5,836 bases of DNA from Syntrophomonadaceae bacterium. Its GTDB lineage: Bacteria; Bacillota; Syntrophomonadia; Syntrophomonadales; Syntrophomonadaceae. Made by a program: the position numbers and the translations under genes. The notes under the pieces are model-generated. The model saw nothing but the letters and a program-made list of their open reading frames with translations, did not search any database and was not told where the DNA came from. This document shows, in pieces, positions 1 to 5,836 of this stretch (its first letter is position 1; each line of letters opens with the position of its first letter). The DNA lies in NCBI GenBank assembly GCA_031265005.1, contig JAISDD010000244.1, positions 1 through 5,836 on the forward strand. The letters are read 5' to 3'.

Positions 1-38
1 GCTATACTAGCAAAGTGAATCATAAATGTAACTAACGC

Positions 39-65
39 CGAAATCATGTTTAAAACATAATTTCG
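39..65 (-). repeat. Imperfect 13-bp palindrome downstream of the activase-like gene
   Basis: The arms are 39-51 (CGAAATCATGTTT) and 53-65 (AAACATAATTTCG) around one central base, with 12 of 13 positions paired. The odd pair (45/59) is C:A on the plus strand but a G:U wobble in minus-strand RNA. A hairpin would therefore be more stable in the transcript of the large minus-strand gene, which ends about 95 bases upstream. No U-tract follows on that strand, so it is not a standard intrinsic terminator. It could be a 3' stabilising hairpin or a protein-binding palindrome. The rest of 1-160 is AT-rich, and I see no gene in it. Confidence 0.4.
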
Positions 66-160
66 AGTCCAAATTTTAGCCATTAAGTTTACAAATCCAT
101 TTCTTGTAAAATGCCGCAAAATTCTTTTTTTACATTTTTTATCATATCATTTTCTTTATA

Positions 161-3100
161 TCACCACAGCTGTTGAATTTTCATCATCGGGGACAAGGAT
201 TGTTCCGGTATCACCGCGTCCTGGTCAAATTGTTTAAAAGCTACAGCCAGCATAAGTTTTAAACGATTGATTTGGTTCACCTCGCTGGCGCCTGGGTCAT
301 AATCAATGGCCGTTATATTCGCTAAGGGGAATTGGCGCCGCAGTTCTTTCAGCATTCCTTTCCCGGTCACATGGTTGGGCAAACAGCCGAAAGGCTGCAT
401 ACATACGATATTATGCGCCCCTTCATGAATAAGCTCTACCATCTCAGCGGTTAAAAACCATCCTTCTCCGGTATGATGCCCTAAAGAAAGAATTTCACTG
501 GCCGACGCCGCTAATTCATCAATATTATTCGGCGGAGTAAAGCGTTCGCTGCTTTCTAAAGCTCTTTTCAATTCATTCCGCGATTTCTCTAAATAATTAA
601 TAAAAAATCGATTGATAAAGTTTTCCCAGCGAGTACTGTCTAAATATTTATATTTAAAAACAGAATCATACAAACAATAGAGGAAAAAGTCCAGCAGATC
701 AGGTATAACTACTTCCGCTCCTTCACTTTCCAATACTTTAATTATGTTATTATTAGCGTCTGGATGATATTTTACCAAGATTTCCCCCACCACCCCCACT
801 TTGGGTTTAGTTTGGCTATATATGGATAAATTATCGAATTCATTTACCAATTCCCAAATAATTTCGTTAAAACCCTCATTATCATCGTAGACCACTTGCA
901 ATTTACACCTGTCCATCCATTTACGGAACAACATGTTAGCCGACCCCGGAATCTTTTCATACGGCCTCACTCGGTGCAATACTCTCATCAAAGCGTCTCC
1001 TAAAACTATTGCCCTTATAGCTTTTCTCAATAATTTCAGCGTAATGACAAAGCCGGGGTTTTTTTCAATTTTACTCACGTTGGCGGAAATAACCGGTATA
1101 TCGGAAAAACCAGCATCTTTCAAAGCTTTCCTAAGCAAAGCTATATAATTAGTAGCCCGGCAGCCTCCGCCCGTTTGAGACATCATTACTGAAGTATTTC
1201 GCGGATCATATTCACCGGATAACAAAGCCTGCAAAAGCTGGCCGATTACCATAATCGCCGGATAGCAAGCGTCATTATTGACATATTTAAGCCCTAAATC
1301 CACCGCTTCTTTATCGACTTCCGGCAATATTGCCACCCGATAGCCTTCCGACCAAAAAACTTCTTGCAGCAGTTCAAAATGAATAGGCGACATTTGCGGA
1401 CATAATATCACATGCTCTTTTTTCATTTCCTTGGTGAACACTATTTTTCTATCTTCCGGAAGCGCCTGTGCAGGAACAAACTCGCGCTTTCCTCTTTCTT
1501 CCAGCGCTGCCAAAAGGGACCGTATCCTTATCTTCGCCGCTCCTAAATGGCTGCCCTCGTCTATTTTTAATAAAGTATATATTTTACCTTTTTGGTGTAT
1601 AATTTCTTGTACTTGATCAGCCGTAACCGCGTCTAAGCCGCACCCAAAAGAGGTGAGCTGGATCAATTCCAGATTATTGCCGCCGGCTACATAATTGGCC
1701 GCAGCATAAAGACGGGAATGATACATCCACTGGTTTACCACCCTCAATTTTTCTGTCGTACGCCCTAAATGAGCCACCGCGTCTTCTGTCAGCACTGCCA
1801 ACCCGTAAGAATTAATCATATTGGGGATGCCATGATTTATTTCCGGGTCCAGATGATAAGGGCGCCCGGCTAAAACTATGCCTTTCCGGTTAGTTTGTTT
1901 AAGTTCGGCAATAACTGCCTCACCTTTAAGGCGTATATCATTTTTAAAGCGCGTGTCTTCCGCCCAAGCGGCCTTCAGGGCGTTATTTATTTCTTTTCTG
2001 CCGACGCGATAATCTTGAAAAACTTCGTACAGCCTTTCCGCCAATCTCTTTTTATGGTTATACGGTAAAAAAGGATTCAAATAAACTATTTCTTTTTCTC
2101 TTAAAACATCCAGGTTATTTTTTATTACATCCGGGTATGATATAACCATAGGACAATTAAAACAATTATCGGCGTTCGGCTGTTCATTCCGCTCATATAT
2201 AACGCTTGGGTAAAAGATAGTGTTTACGCCTTGTTCAATCAACGACATGATATGTCCATGAACCAACTTAGCCGGATAGCAAGCCGATTCGGAAGGAATG
2301 GTTTCATTGCCTAATTCGTAAATAGCTTTGGAAGAGTAGGGGGATAAAACTACGCGAAAGCCCAATTTATTCAAAAAAACAAACCAAAAAGGATAATTCT
2401 CATACATGTTTAAAACTCGCGGTATGCCAATAACGCCGCGAAAAGCTTCCGCCTCCGGCAGCGGCTCATATTGAAACAGACGCTTCAGTTTGTACTCAAA
2501 CAAATTAATGTTTTCGGTTTTCTTTGCTTCCGGCTGCGTGAATTTTTCGCAGCGGTTCCCGGTAATATACCGGTTGCCGTCCTCGAATTTATTAATCGTA
2601 AGCAAACATTTATTATCGCATCCGGCGCACCTGCGGTTCGACACTTTTATGTTAAACTTGTGCAAGTTATCTTTACTAGTAATAGTACTGGGGATGTTTG
2701 GCTGATATTCCTGCCGCGAAATCAAAGCAGCGCCGAAAGCGCCCATCAAACCAGCGATATCAGGACGTATAACTTCCCGCCCGGTTATGCTCTCAAACGC
2801 TCTTAATATAGCGTCGTTATAAAAAGTCCCGCCTTGAACCACTATTTTTTCACCCAAAAGTTTGGCGTCTCTCATTTTAATAACTTTAAATAAAGCGTTT
2901 TTTATGACCGAATATGATAATCCGGCTGAAATATCCCCTACTGTCGCCCCTTCTTTCTGAGCTTGTTTTACCTTAGAGTTCATAAACACGGTGCAGCGGG
3001 ACCCTAAATCCACCGGGCTTTTGGAATAAAGAGCTTGAGCGGCGAAATCTTGAACCGGCATATCCACCGAACGGGCAAAGGATTCGATAAAAGAACCGCA

Positions 3101-4462
3101 GCCTGAAGAACAGGCTTCATTGAGCATGATGCTATCTATCACCTGATTTTGTATCTTCAGACATTTCATATCCTGACCACCGATATCAAGTACGCAGTCC
3201 ACTCCAGGCAGAAAAAATTCAGCCGCTTGATAATGGGCGATCGTCTCGATCTGCCCTTTATCAATCCTTAAAGCAGCTTTTATTAATCCTTCTCCATATC
3301 CGGTCACAGTGGAATAGGCTATATAAGCGCTCTCGGGCATTTTTTCGTATATATCCTGCAAAATCCTTATCGCCGACCGCAAAGGATTACCCTCATTGTT
3401 GCCGTAATATGAATAAAGTAATGCTCCTTCTTCATCAACAAGAGCGGCTTTTGTCGTAGTAGAACCAGCATCTACGCCCAGAAAGCAAGGCCCGTTCTGA
3501 TACTCTAAAGGCTTACGTGCTACTTGGTTTCTCTCATGCCGTTTCCGGAAACTGTCCAATTCTTCTTGGCTGTTGAACAAAGCCGGTAAACACCATTTCT
3601 CATTCACGGTAATACTGTCTAACTTGGGCAGTCTGTCCAGTACGGTCTTAAATCCTATCGGCGGATTGCTCTGCGAAGCCAGCGCCGCCCCAGCCGCTAC
3701 AAAATACTGGGCTTGATACGGAAAAATCACCTGCTCTTTAGGCAATTTCAACGTTTCAATAAATCTCTTTCGTAACTCCGGCAGGAAATATAACGGCCCT
3801 CCTAAAAAAGCCACTTTACCGCGGATAGGCCTTCCGCAAGCCAACCCGCTGATAGTTTGGTTAACTACTGACTGAAACACAGAAGCCGCGATATCTTCTT
3901 TTCTAGCGCCGTCATTGAGCAAAGTTTGAATATCAGTTTTGGCAAAAACTCCGCAACGAGCGGCAATAGGATATATTATCCCCGCATCTTCCGCCATACG
4001 GTTCAACCCCAAGGCGTCGGTTTCCAACAGCGTAGCCATCTGGTCTATAAAAGCTCCGGTCCCTCCCGCGCATATCCCATTCATACGCTGTTCCAGGCCA
4101 TTTTGAAAATAAGTTATTTTGGCATCTTCTCCCCCCAGTTCAATAGCTACATCGATTTCCTCAATAAAAGCCTCCACCGCGTAGTTCGCGGCAATAACCT
4201 CTTGGATAAAATCTAAGTTTAAAAAACTGGATAAAGAAAGGCCCGCCGATCCTGTTATATTAACAGTAATAAATTGATTTTTAACACATTCAAAAGCAGA
4301 AGTTAACATATTTACAGCAGTATTTTTAATATCGGCAAAATGGCGTTTATATTCATTGAAAATAATTTGGTTATTATCATCCAAGAAAACCAGCTTTACC
4401 GTTGTAGAACCTATGTCCAATCCCATACGCAGAATGTTTTCCATATAAATAAGCCTGCTCAT
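161..4462 (-). CDS. Giant fused acyl-CoA dehydratase activase-like protein (two BadF/BadG-type ATPase domains, DUF2229-type and HgdB-like regions)
   Basis: The protein has 1433 residues. ATPase domain 1 (about 13-262) shows [10 protein letters not shown] (14-23), ELGGEDAK (108-115), [10 protein letters not shown] (129-138) and C170. Domain 2 (about 327-582) shows [11 protein letters not shown] (328-338), LDIGGQDMK (425-433), [11 protein letters not shown] (448-458), C490 and [10 protein letters not shown] (541-550). A cysteine group follows (C612, C615, C619, C638), then a DUF2229-like segment (about 676-890; SACYP at 726-730, C767, C770). The C-terminal HgdB-like region has FGCGLDAV (939-946), NNDACYP (1062-1068), GGGCR (1098-1102) and QPFGCLPNH (1356-1364). 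Known family activators couple ATP hydrolysis to low-potential electron transfer from a 4Fe-4S cluster to a 2-hydroxyacyl-CoA dehydratase or related iron-sulfur enzyme. No signal peptide is visible, so it is likely cytoplasmic. Fusions of about 1400 residues are known in anaerobes; their substrate is generally unassigned, and I do not assign one. The start is uncertain: Met1, Met7 (4444) and Met13 (4426) all precede the first motif. Confidence 0.93.
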   Translation of the reverse strand: MSRLIYMENILRMGLDIGSTTVKLVFLDDNNQIIFNEYKRHFADIKNTAVNMLTSAFECVKNQFITVNITGSAGLSLSSFLNLDFIQEVIAANYAVEAFIEEIDVAIELGGEDAKITYFQNGLEQRMNGICAGGTGAFIDQMATLLETDALGLNRMAEDAGIIYPIAARCGVFAKTDIQTLLNDGARKEDIAASVFQSVVNQTISGLACGRPIRGKVAFLGGPLYFLPELRKRFIETLKLPKEQVIFPYQAQYFVAAGAALASQSNPPIGFKTVLDRLPKLDSITVNEKWCLPALFNSQEELDSFRKRHERNQVARKPLEYQNGPCFLGVDAGSTTTKAALVDEEGALLYSYYGNNEGNPLRSAIRILQDIYEKMPESAYIAYSTVTGYGEGLIKAALRIDKGQIETIAHYQAAEFFLPGVDCVLDIGGQDMKCLKIQNQVIDSIMLNEACSSGCGSFIESFARSVDMPVQDFAAQALYSKSPVDLGSRCTVFMNSKVKQAQKEGATVGDISAGLSYSVIKNALFKVIKMRDAKLLGEKIVVQGGTFYNDAILRAFESITGREVIRPDIAGLMGAFGAALISRQEYQPNIPSTITSKDNLHKFNIKVSNRRCAGCDNKCLLTINKFEDGNRYITGNRCEKFTQPEAKKTENINLFEYKLKRLFQYEPLPEAEAFRGVIGIPRVLNMYENYPFWFVFLNKLGFRVVLSPYSSKAIYELGNETIPSESACYPAKLVHGHIMSLIEQGVNTIFYPSVIYERNEQPNADNCFNCPMVISYPDVIKNNLDVLREKEIVYLNPFLPYNHKKRLAERLYEVFQDYRVGRKEINNALKAAWAEDTRFKNDIRLKGEAVIAELKQTNRKGIVLAGRPYHLDPEINHGIPNMINSYGLAVLTEDAVAHLGRTTEKLRVVNQWMYHSRLYAAANYVAGGNNLELIQLTSFGCGLDAVTADQVQEIIHQKGKIYTLLKIDEGSHLGAAKIRIRSLLAALEERGKREFVPAQALPEDRKIVFTKEMKKEHVILCPQMSPIHFELLQEVFWSEGYRVAILPEVDKEAVDLGLKYVNNDACYPAIMVIGQLLQALLSGEYDPRNTSVMMSQTGGGCRATNYIALLRKALKDAGFSDIPVISANVSKIEKNPGFVITLKLLRKAIRAIVLGDALMRVLHRVRPYEKIPGSANMLFRKWMDRCKLQVVYDDNEGFNEIIWELVNEFDNLSIYSQTKPKVGVVGEILVKYHPDANNNIIKVLESEGAEVVIPDLLDFFLYCLYDSVFKYKYLDSTRWENFINRFFINYLEKSRNELKRALESSERFTPPNNIDELAASASEILSLGHHTGEGWFLTAEMVELIHEGAHNIVCMQPFGCLPNHVTGKGMLKELRRQFPLANITAIDYDPGASEVNQINRLKLMLAVAFKQFDQDAVIPEQSLSPMMKIQQLW

Positions 4463-4476
4463 ACATTGTACAGGCT
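4452..4476 (-). promoter_or_regulatory. Hairpin enclosing the activase-like start codon
   Basis: In the minus-strand transcript AGCCTG (4476-4471) and CAGGCT (4457-4452) form a perfect 6-bp stem. The 13-base loop contains the ATG at 4462-4460. The fold would shorten the distance between the distant Shine-Dalgarno and the start codon, or could modulate initiation. A 6-bp inverted repeat may be chance. The position around the start is what makes it notable. Confidence 0.35.
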
Positions 4477-4479
4477 GTT

Positions 4480-4488
4480 ACCTCCTTT
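4480..4488 (-). promoter_or_regulatory. Strong but distant Shine-Dalgarno of the activase-like gene
   Basis: The minus strand reads AAAGGAGGT, close to a full anti-16S match. However, 17 bases separate it from the ATG at 4462, against the usual 5-9. No in-frame ATG, GTG or TTG lies closer, and an in-frame TAA (4480-4478) overlaps the site. An ATG at 4466-4464 is nearer but lies in another frame. The site makes translation starting near 4462 likely, yet the spacing is abnormal. Confidence 0.6.
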
Positions 4489-4552
4489 CAACATTTTATG
4501 TCATTAATTAAGCCCCCTTGTATGTATCGCTTTATCTATCATATAATCATCA

Positions 4553-4581
4553 AAGATAATATTTTTTTATATTTATGTTAA
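4553..4581 (-). promoter_or_regulatory. Possible sigma-A type promoter for the activase-like gene
   Basis: On the minus strand TTAACA (4581-4576; 5 of 6 to TTGACA) is followed after 17 bases by TATCTT (4558-4553; 4 of 6 to TATAAT). Transcription would start near 4546 and give a leader of about 85 bases. The region is so AT-rich that chance matches are expected. The gene could instead be read from the nitroreductase promoter, since no clear terminator separates the two genes. Confidence 0.3.
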
Positions 4582-4607
4582 TTAATACTATAGTGTTGTC
4601 AGCAAAA

Positions 4608-5141
4608 TTAAGGTAGTTTATTTCCATATATGTTTAAAAATACTTTATCGTTAGGGAATGGTTCCTCCTCATGAGCGGTTTTTTGCTCATCCGCATAACC
4701 CACCGCGATAATAACCCCTACCCTATACTGGTCAGGAATGTTCAGAACTTCGCGTACATAGTTTTCTGAGCTCACATCGTCGCAATTAAACCTGTTCCGG
4801 ATTTGTATCCAACAGGAGCCTATATTCATACTGGCAGCAGTCAAATGCATGATAATAGCAGCGATGGATGAATTTTCAACCCAAACATCCGATATCTTAG
4901 GATCACCTAATACCACTACCGCTAAAGGCGTTTGAGCTAGAAATCCCGCCCCATGAACTTTACACAGCGCGAGTTTATCCAGGATTTCCCGGTCGTCCAC
5001 CACCAGAAAACTATTAGACGAAATTCCTTTAGAAGCGGGAGCTAATAAAGCCGCCTGCAATAAGTCTTTTATCTCCTGCGGTTTTATTTTTTCGTCTTTA
5101 TATTTCCTTATACTTCTTCTCTTTTTTAAAATACCGATCAC
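4608..5141 (-). CDS. Nitroreductase-family FMN-dependent oxidoreductase (short, single-domain)
   Basis: The protein has 177 residues. The N-terminal RRSIRKYKDEKI (8-19) is the classic nitroreductase-fold FMN phosphate-binding start. LLAPASKGISSNSFLVVDD (32-50) matches the second family block (APSxxNxQPxxFxVV-like). The helix SIAAIIMHLTAASMNIGSCW (92-111) and the strand VGVIIAVGYADEQK (141-154) match the third and fourth. Family members bind FMN and reduce nitro compounds, quinones or other acceptors with NAD(P)H; the natural substrate cannot be read from sequence. The length fits the compact subgroup of about 170-190 residues without a ferredoxin domain. The start is GTG (5141-5139), supported by AGGAG at 5153-5149 with 7 bases between. 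The gene lies 145 bp upstream of the activase-like gene on the same strand and is divergent from the small gene at 5373. Confidence 0.88.
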   Translation of the reverse strand: MIGILKKRRSIRKYKDEKIKPQEIKDLLQAALLAPASKGISSNSFLVVDDREILDKLALCKVHGAGFLAQTPLAVVVLGDPKISDVWVENSSIAAIIMHLTAASMNIGSCWIQIRNRFNCDDVSSENYVREVLNIPDQYRVGVIIAVGYADEQKTAHEEEPFPNDKVFLNIYGNKLP

Positions 5142-5245
5142 AAAAATTCTCCTAATTTCACTGTTTCATTATTTATATCTATTTTTATTTTACCTTAAAT
5201 ACAATTTTTTTTCACGCTTCTTTCACTTGATGCTGTAATGACCTG

Positions 5246-5274
5246 TTCAAGTATAACTATGTTTATTGTATAAT
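5246..5274 (+). promoter_or_regulatory. Candidate plus-strand promoter for the small gene
   Basis: A perfect TATAAT (5269-5274) lies 17 bases after TTCAAG (5246-5251; 3 of 6 to the -35 consensus). An alternative pairing is TTGATG (5228-5233) with TATAAC (5252-5257) at 18 bases. A second candidate, TTGATT (5293-5298) with TAAAAT (5315-5320) at 16 bases, lies downstream. Any of these would read into the gene at 5373. The rest of the 5142-5354 interval is AT-rich and presumably also holds the divergent nitroreductase promoter, which I could not place convincingly. Confidence 0.4.
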
Positions 5275-5282
5275 ATTGGTTT

Positions 5283-5292
5283 AGCACGTGCT
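5283..5292. promoter_or_regulatory. Perfect 10-bp palindrome AGCACGTGCT, possible operator
   Basis: AGCACGTGCT is its own reverse complement. It starts 9 bases after the TATAAT at 5269-5274, so it lies at about +3 to +12 of the transcript from that promoter. It also sits between the two divergent genes. The placement suits a repressor site, but no second copy is visible in the window and no regulator gene is present. Confidence 0.3.
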
Positions 5293-5329
5293 TGATTTAA
5301 AGTAATTTATATATAAAATATTAAATAAT

Positions 5330-5342
5330 GCGCTTCCAGCGC
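5330..5342 (+). repeat. Short GC-rich hairpin in the leader of the small gene
   Basis: GCGCT (5330-5334) and AGCGC (5338-5342) form a perfect 5-bp stem with a 3-base loop. It lies 18 bases before the AGGAG at 5361-5365. It stands out as GC-rich in an AT-rich leader. It is too short to be called regulatory with any certainty. Confidence 0.25.
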
Positions 5343-5372
5343 GGCAAATAAATTTTGATCAGGAGTATAATA

Positions 5373-5630
5373 ATGAGAACCTTAGTAGCGACATTACTGG
5401 AAAACGATAAAAAGGGGAAAATATATTGCGCGGCCCGTAAGGTAAGTGATCTGCATATTGAGCTTATAAAAAGCATCGACCGCAAAATTCTTACAGAAAA
5501 TGGGTTTACCTTTATTAGAATGATCTCTTTAGAGTACCCTAACATCAGCGGCTACGCCATTTTTTTCGAAGGCCATTTAGATCAAATGCCCCGGACTTTA
5601 AGAGAAATCAAATCCTGCAACGGCTTATGA
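5373..5630 (+). CDS. Small protein of unknown function (85 residues)
   Basis: I do not recognise this protein. Translation from the ATG at 5373 gives 85 residues beginning MRTLVATLLENDKKGKIYC, mixed alpha/beta in character, with no membrane segment or signal peptide. It has two cysteines (19 and 82). A helix-like, charged stretch (DLHIELIKSIDRKILTENG, about 26-44) is followed by a strand-like part (FTFIRMISLEYP; SGYAIFFEG). A TTG at 5355 in the same frame could add six residues. The ATG is preferred because AGGAG (5361-5365) sits 7 bases before it and would lie inside the longer version. It is transcribed divergently from the nitroreductase, and its stop codon directly abuts the repeat region at 5631. 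The ribosome site and the absence of a competing ORF support a real gene; the function is open. Confidence 0.65.
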   Translation: MRTLVATLLENDKKGKIYCAARKVSDLHIELIKSIDRKILTENGFTFIRMISLEYPNISGYAIFFEGHLDQMPRTLREIKSCNGL

Positions 5631-5693
5631 TACTAATCCGCAATACCCCTACGGGGCACAAGATTAACCCATTACCTTGAAAGCGGATTAGTA
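5631..5693. repeat. Palindromic unit I: 11-bp perfect inverted repeat enclosing an inverted 18-nt motif
   Basis: TACTAATCCGC (5631-5641) and GCGGATTAGTA (5683-5693) are exact reverse complements. The 41-base interior begins with an inverted copy of the GTGCCC-N5-GGGTATT motif (5642-5659). That copy contains its own CCCC-TAC-GGGG hairpin at 5646-5656. The unit starts on the base after the stop of the 85-residue gene. It may end or stabilise that transcript, but no U-tract follows, so it is not a typical intrinsic terminator. Confidence 0.8.
5642..5659 (-). repeat. 18-nt hairpin motif, copy 1 (inverted)
   Basis: On the minus strand this reads GTGCCC-CGTAG-GGGTATT. It matches copies 2 and 3 at all 13 fixed positions and differs only in the five central bases. 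It lies directly inside the left arm of unit I. Confidence 0.7.
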
Positions 5694-5704
5694 CATACTA
5701 TCTC

Positions 5705-5722
5705 GTGCCCAGAATGGGTATT
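5705..5722 (+). repeat. 18-nt hairpin motif, copy 2
   Basis: The sequence is GTGCCC-AGAAT-GGGTATT. GTGCCC can pair with GGGTAT (three C:G, one U:A, two G:U) across a 5-base loop. Its flanks, CTCGTG before (5702-5707) and CGCG after (5732-5735), resemble those of copy 3, so the copies sit in related larger modules. Confidence 0.7.
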
Positions 5723-5754
5723 TTCCTTATTCGCGGGCAAATCTCGTGACCTAA

Positions 5755-5772
5755 GTGCCCTGAAAGGGTATT
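5755..5772 (+). repeat. 18-nt hairpin motif, copy 3, placed as an exact insert in a 17-bp inverted-repeat arm
   Basis: The sequence is GTGCCC-TGAAA-GGGTATT. It interrupts one arm of the inverted repeat: the right arm (5795-5811) is, in reverse complement, GTGACCTTTAGGTTATA. The left arm is GTGACCT (5746-5752), then 18 extra bases, then TTAGGTTATA (5771-5780). The extra length equals the motif length. Confidence 0.7.
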
Positions 5773-5836
5773 AGGTTATATTTGTCCGCGTTTTTATAAC
5801 CTAAAGGTCACAAGAATAGAGAATAGTATAACATTC

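Larger units (their letters stand above)
5696..5828. repeat. Palindromic unit II: TACTA...TAGTA-bounded composite inverted repeat
   Basis: The unit starts at TACTA (5696-5700), two bases after unit I ends, and closes with TAGTA (5824-5828). The outer seven bases ATACTAT/ATAGTAT (5695-5701 and 5823-5829) pair exactly. Inside are two direct copies of the 18-nt motif, a 17-bp inverted repeat (5746-5752 plus 5771-5780 against 5795-5811) and an 11-bp helix (5732-5742 against 5780-5790, one G:U). No open reading frame is apparent. It could be a small non-autonomous mobile element, an intergenic repeat or a structured RNA. Confidence 0.65.

Noticed and set aside
102..150. Terminator-like T-runs downstream of the large gene
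   Set aside because: The T-runs are on the plus strand, whereas the gene is on the minus strand. No GC-rich stem precedes a U-tract in the correct orientation.
2471..2806. Plus-strand ORFs of 61-111 residues inside the large gene (933-1148, 1431-1616, 2471-2806, 2490-2705, 3926-4216)
   Set aside because: All lie antisense to strongly conserved activase-like coding sequence, and none shows a recognisable motif.
4504..4585. Two TTAATTAA palindromes (4504-4511 and 4578-4585) in the activase-like leader
   Set aside because: They are expected by chance in such AT-rich sequence, and no other symmetry links them.
5176..5204. Nitroreductase promoter TTGTAT-N17-TAGATA on the minus strand
   Set aside because: Each box matches only 3 of 6 consensus bases in very AT-rich DNA, too weak to annotate.
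5355..5372. TTG start for the small gene
   Set aside because: Its own Shine-Dalgarno (5361-5365) would lie inside the coding sequence, whereas the ATG at 5373 is ideally spaced from it.
5321..5545. Minus-strand 74-residue ORF
   Set aside because: It overlaps the better supported plus-strand gene at 5373 in antisense, has no convincing ribosome site and has a composition typical of a shadow frame.
5631..5693. Intrinsic terminator of the small gene
   Set aside because: The stem is strong, but the 41-base interior is long and no U-run follows 5693, so the standard signature is missing.
5631..5836. CRISPR array
   Set aside because: The repeated 18-nt motif occurs in both orientations with irregular spacing and variable centres. 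There is no regular repeat-spacer pattern and no cas gene.

Overview
The window looks like a piece of a low-GC anaerobic Firmicutes-type chromosome (Clostridia or Negativicutes are the best guesses). The basis is AT-rich intergenic DNA, strong AGGAG-type ribosome binding sites, one GTG start, and a giant fused 2-hydroxyacyl-CoA dehydratase activase-type protein of a kind typical of strict anaerobes. I cannot name the species.

Layout. Positions 1-160 are AT-rich and non-coding, with one imperfect 13-bp palindrome. Positions 161-4462 (minus) carry one very large gene: two tandem BadF/BadG/BcrA/BcrD-type ATPase domains, a cysteine cluster, a DUF2229-type segment and an HgdB-like C-terminal region. 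Its leader (4463-4607) has a very strong Shine-Dalgarno unusually far from the ATG, with the ATG in the loop of a small hairpin. Positions 4608-5141 (minus) encode a short nitroreductase-family flavoprotein upstream of, and co-directional with, the activase-like gene. Positions 5142-5354 are a divergent AT-rich control region with a plausible plus-strand promoter and a perfect 10-bp palindrome just after it. Positions 5373-5630 (plus) encode an unrecognised 85-residue protein with a good ribosome binding site.

From the base after that stop codon to the window edge (5631-5836) lies dense non-coding structure. There are two back-to-back palindromic units, each bounded by TACTA...TAGTA. They share an 18-nt hairpin motif, GTGCCC-N5-GGGTATT, present three times (once inverted). 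The second unit contains a 17-bp inverted repeat whose one arm is interrupted by an exact 18-nt insertion made of this motif. It also has an 11-bp helix that conflicts with that fold. This is the least explained and most interesting part of the window. It could be a small mobile or intergenic repeat family or a structured RNA, and it may continue past the right edge.

How the genes may work together: the activase-like protein and the nitroreductase are both redox proteins (ATP-driven low-potential electron transfer and flavin-dependent reduction, respectively) on the same strand, 145 bp apart. A shared pathway is only inference. No dehydratase subunit genes, transporters, phage genes or CRISPR repeats are visible.
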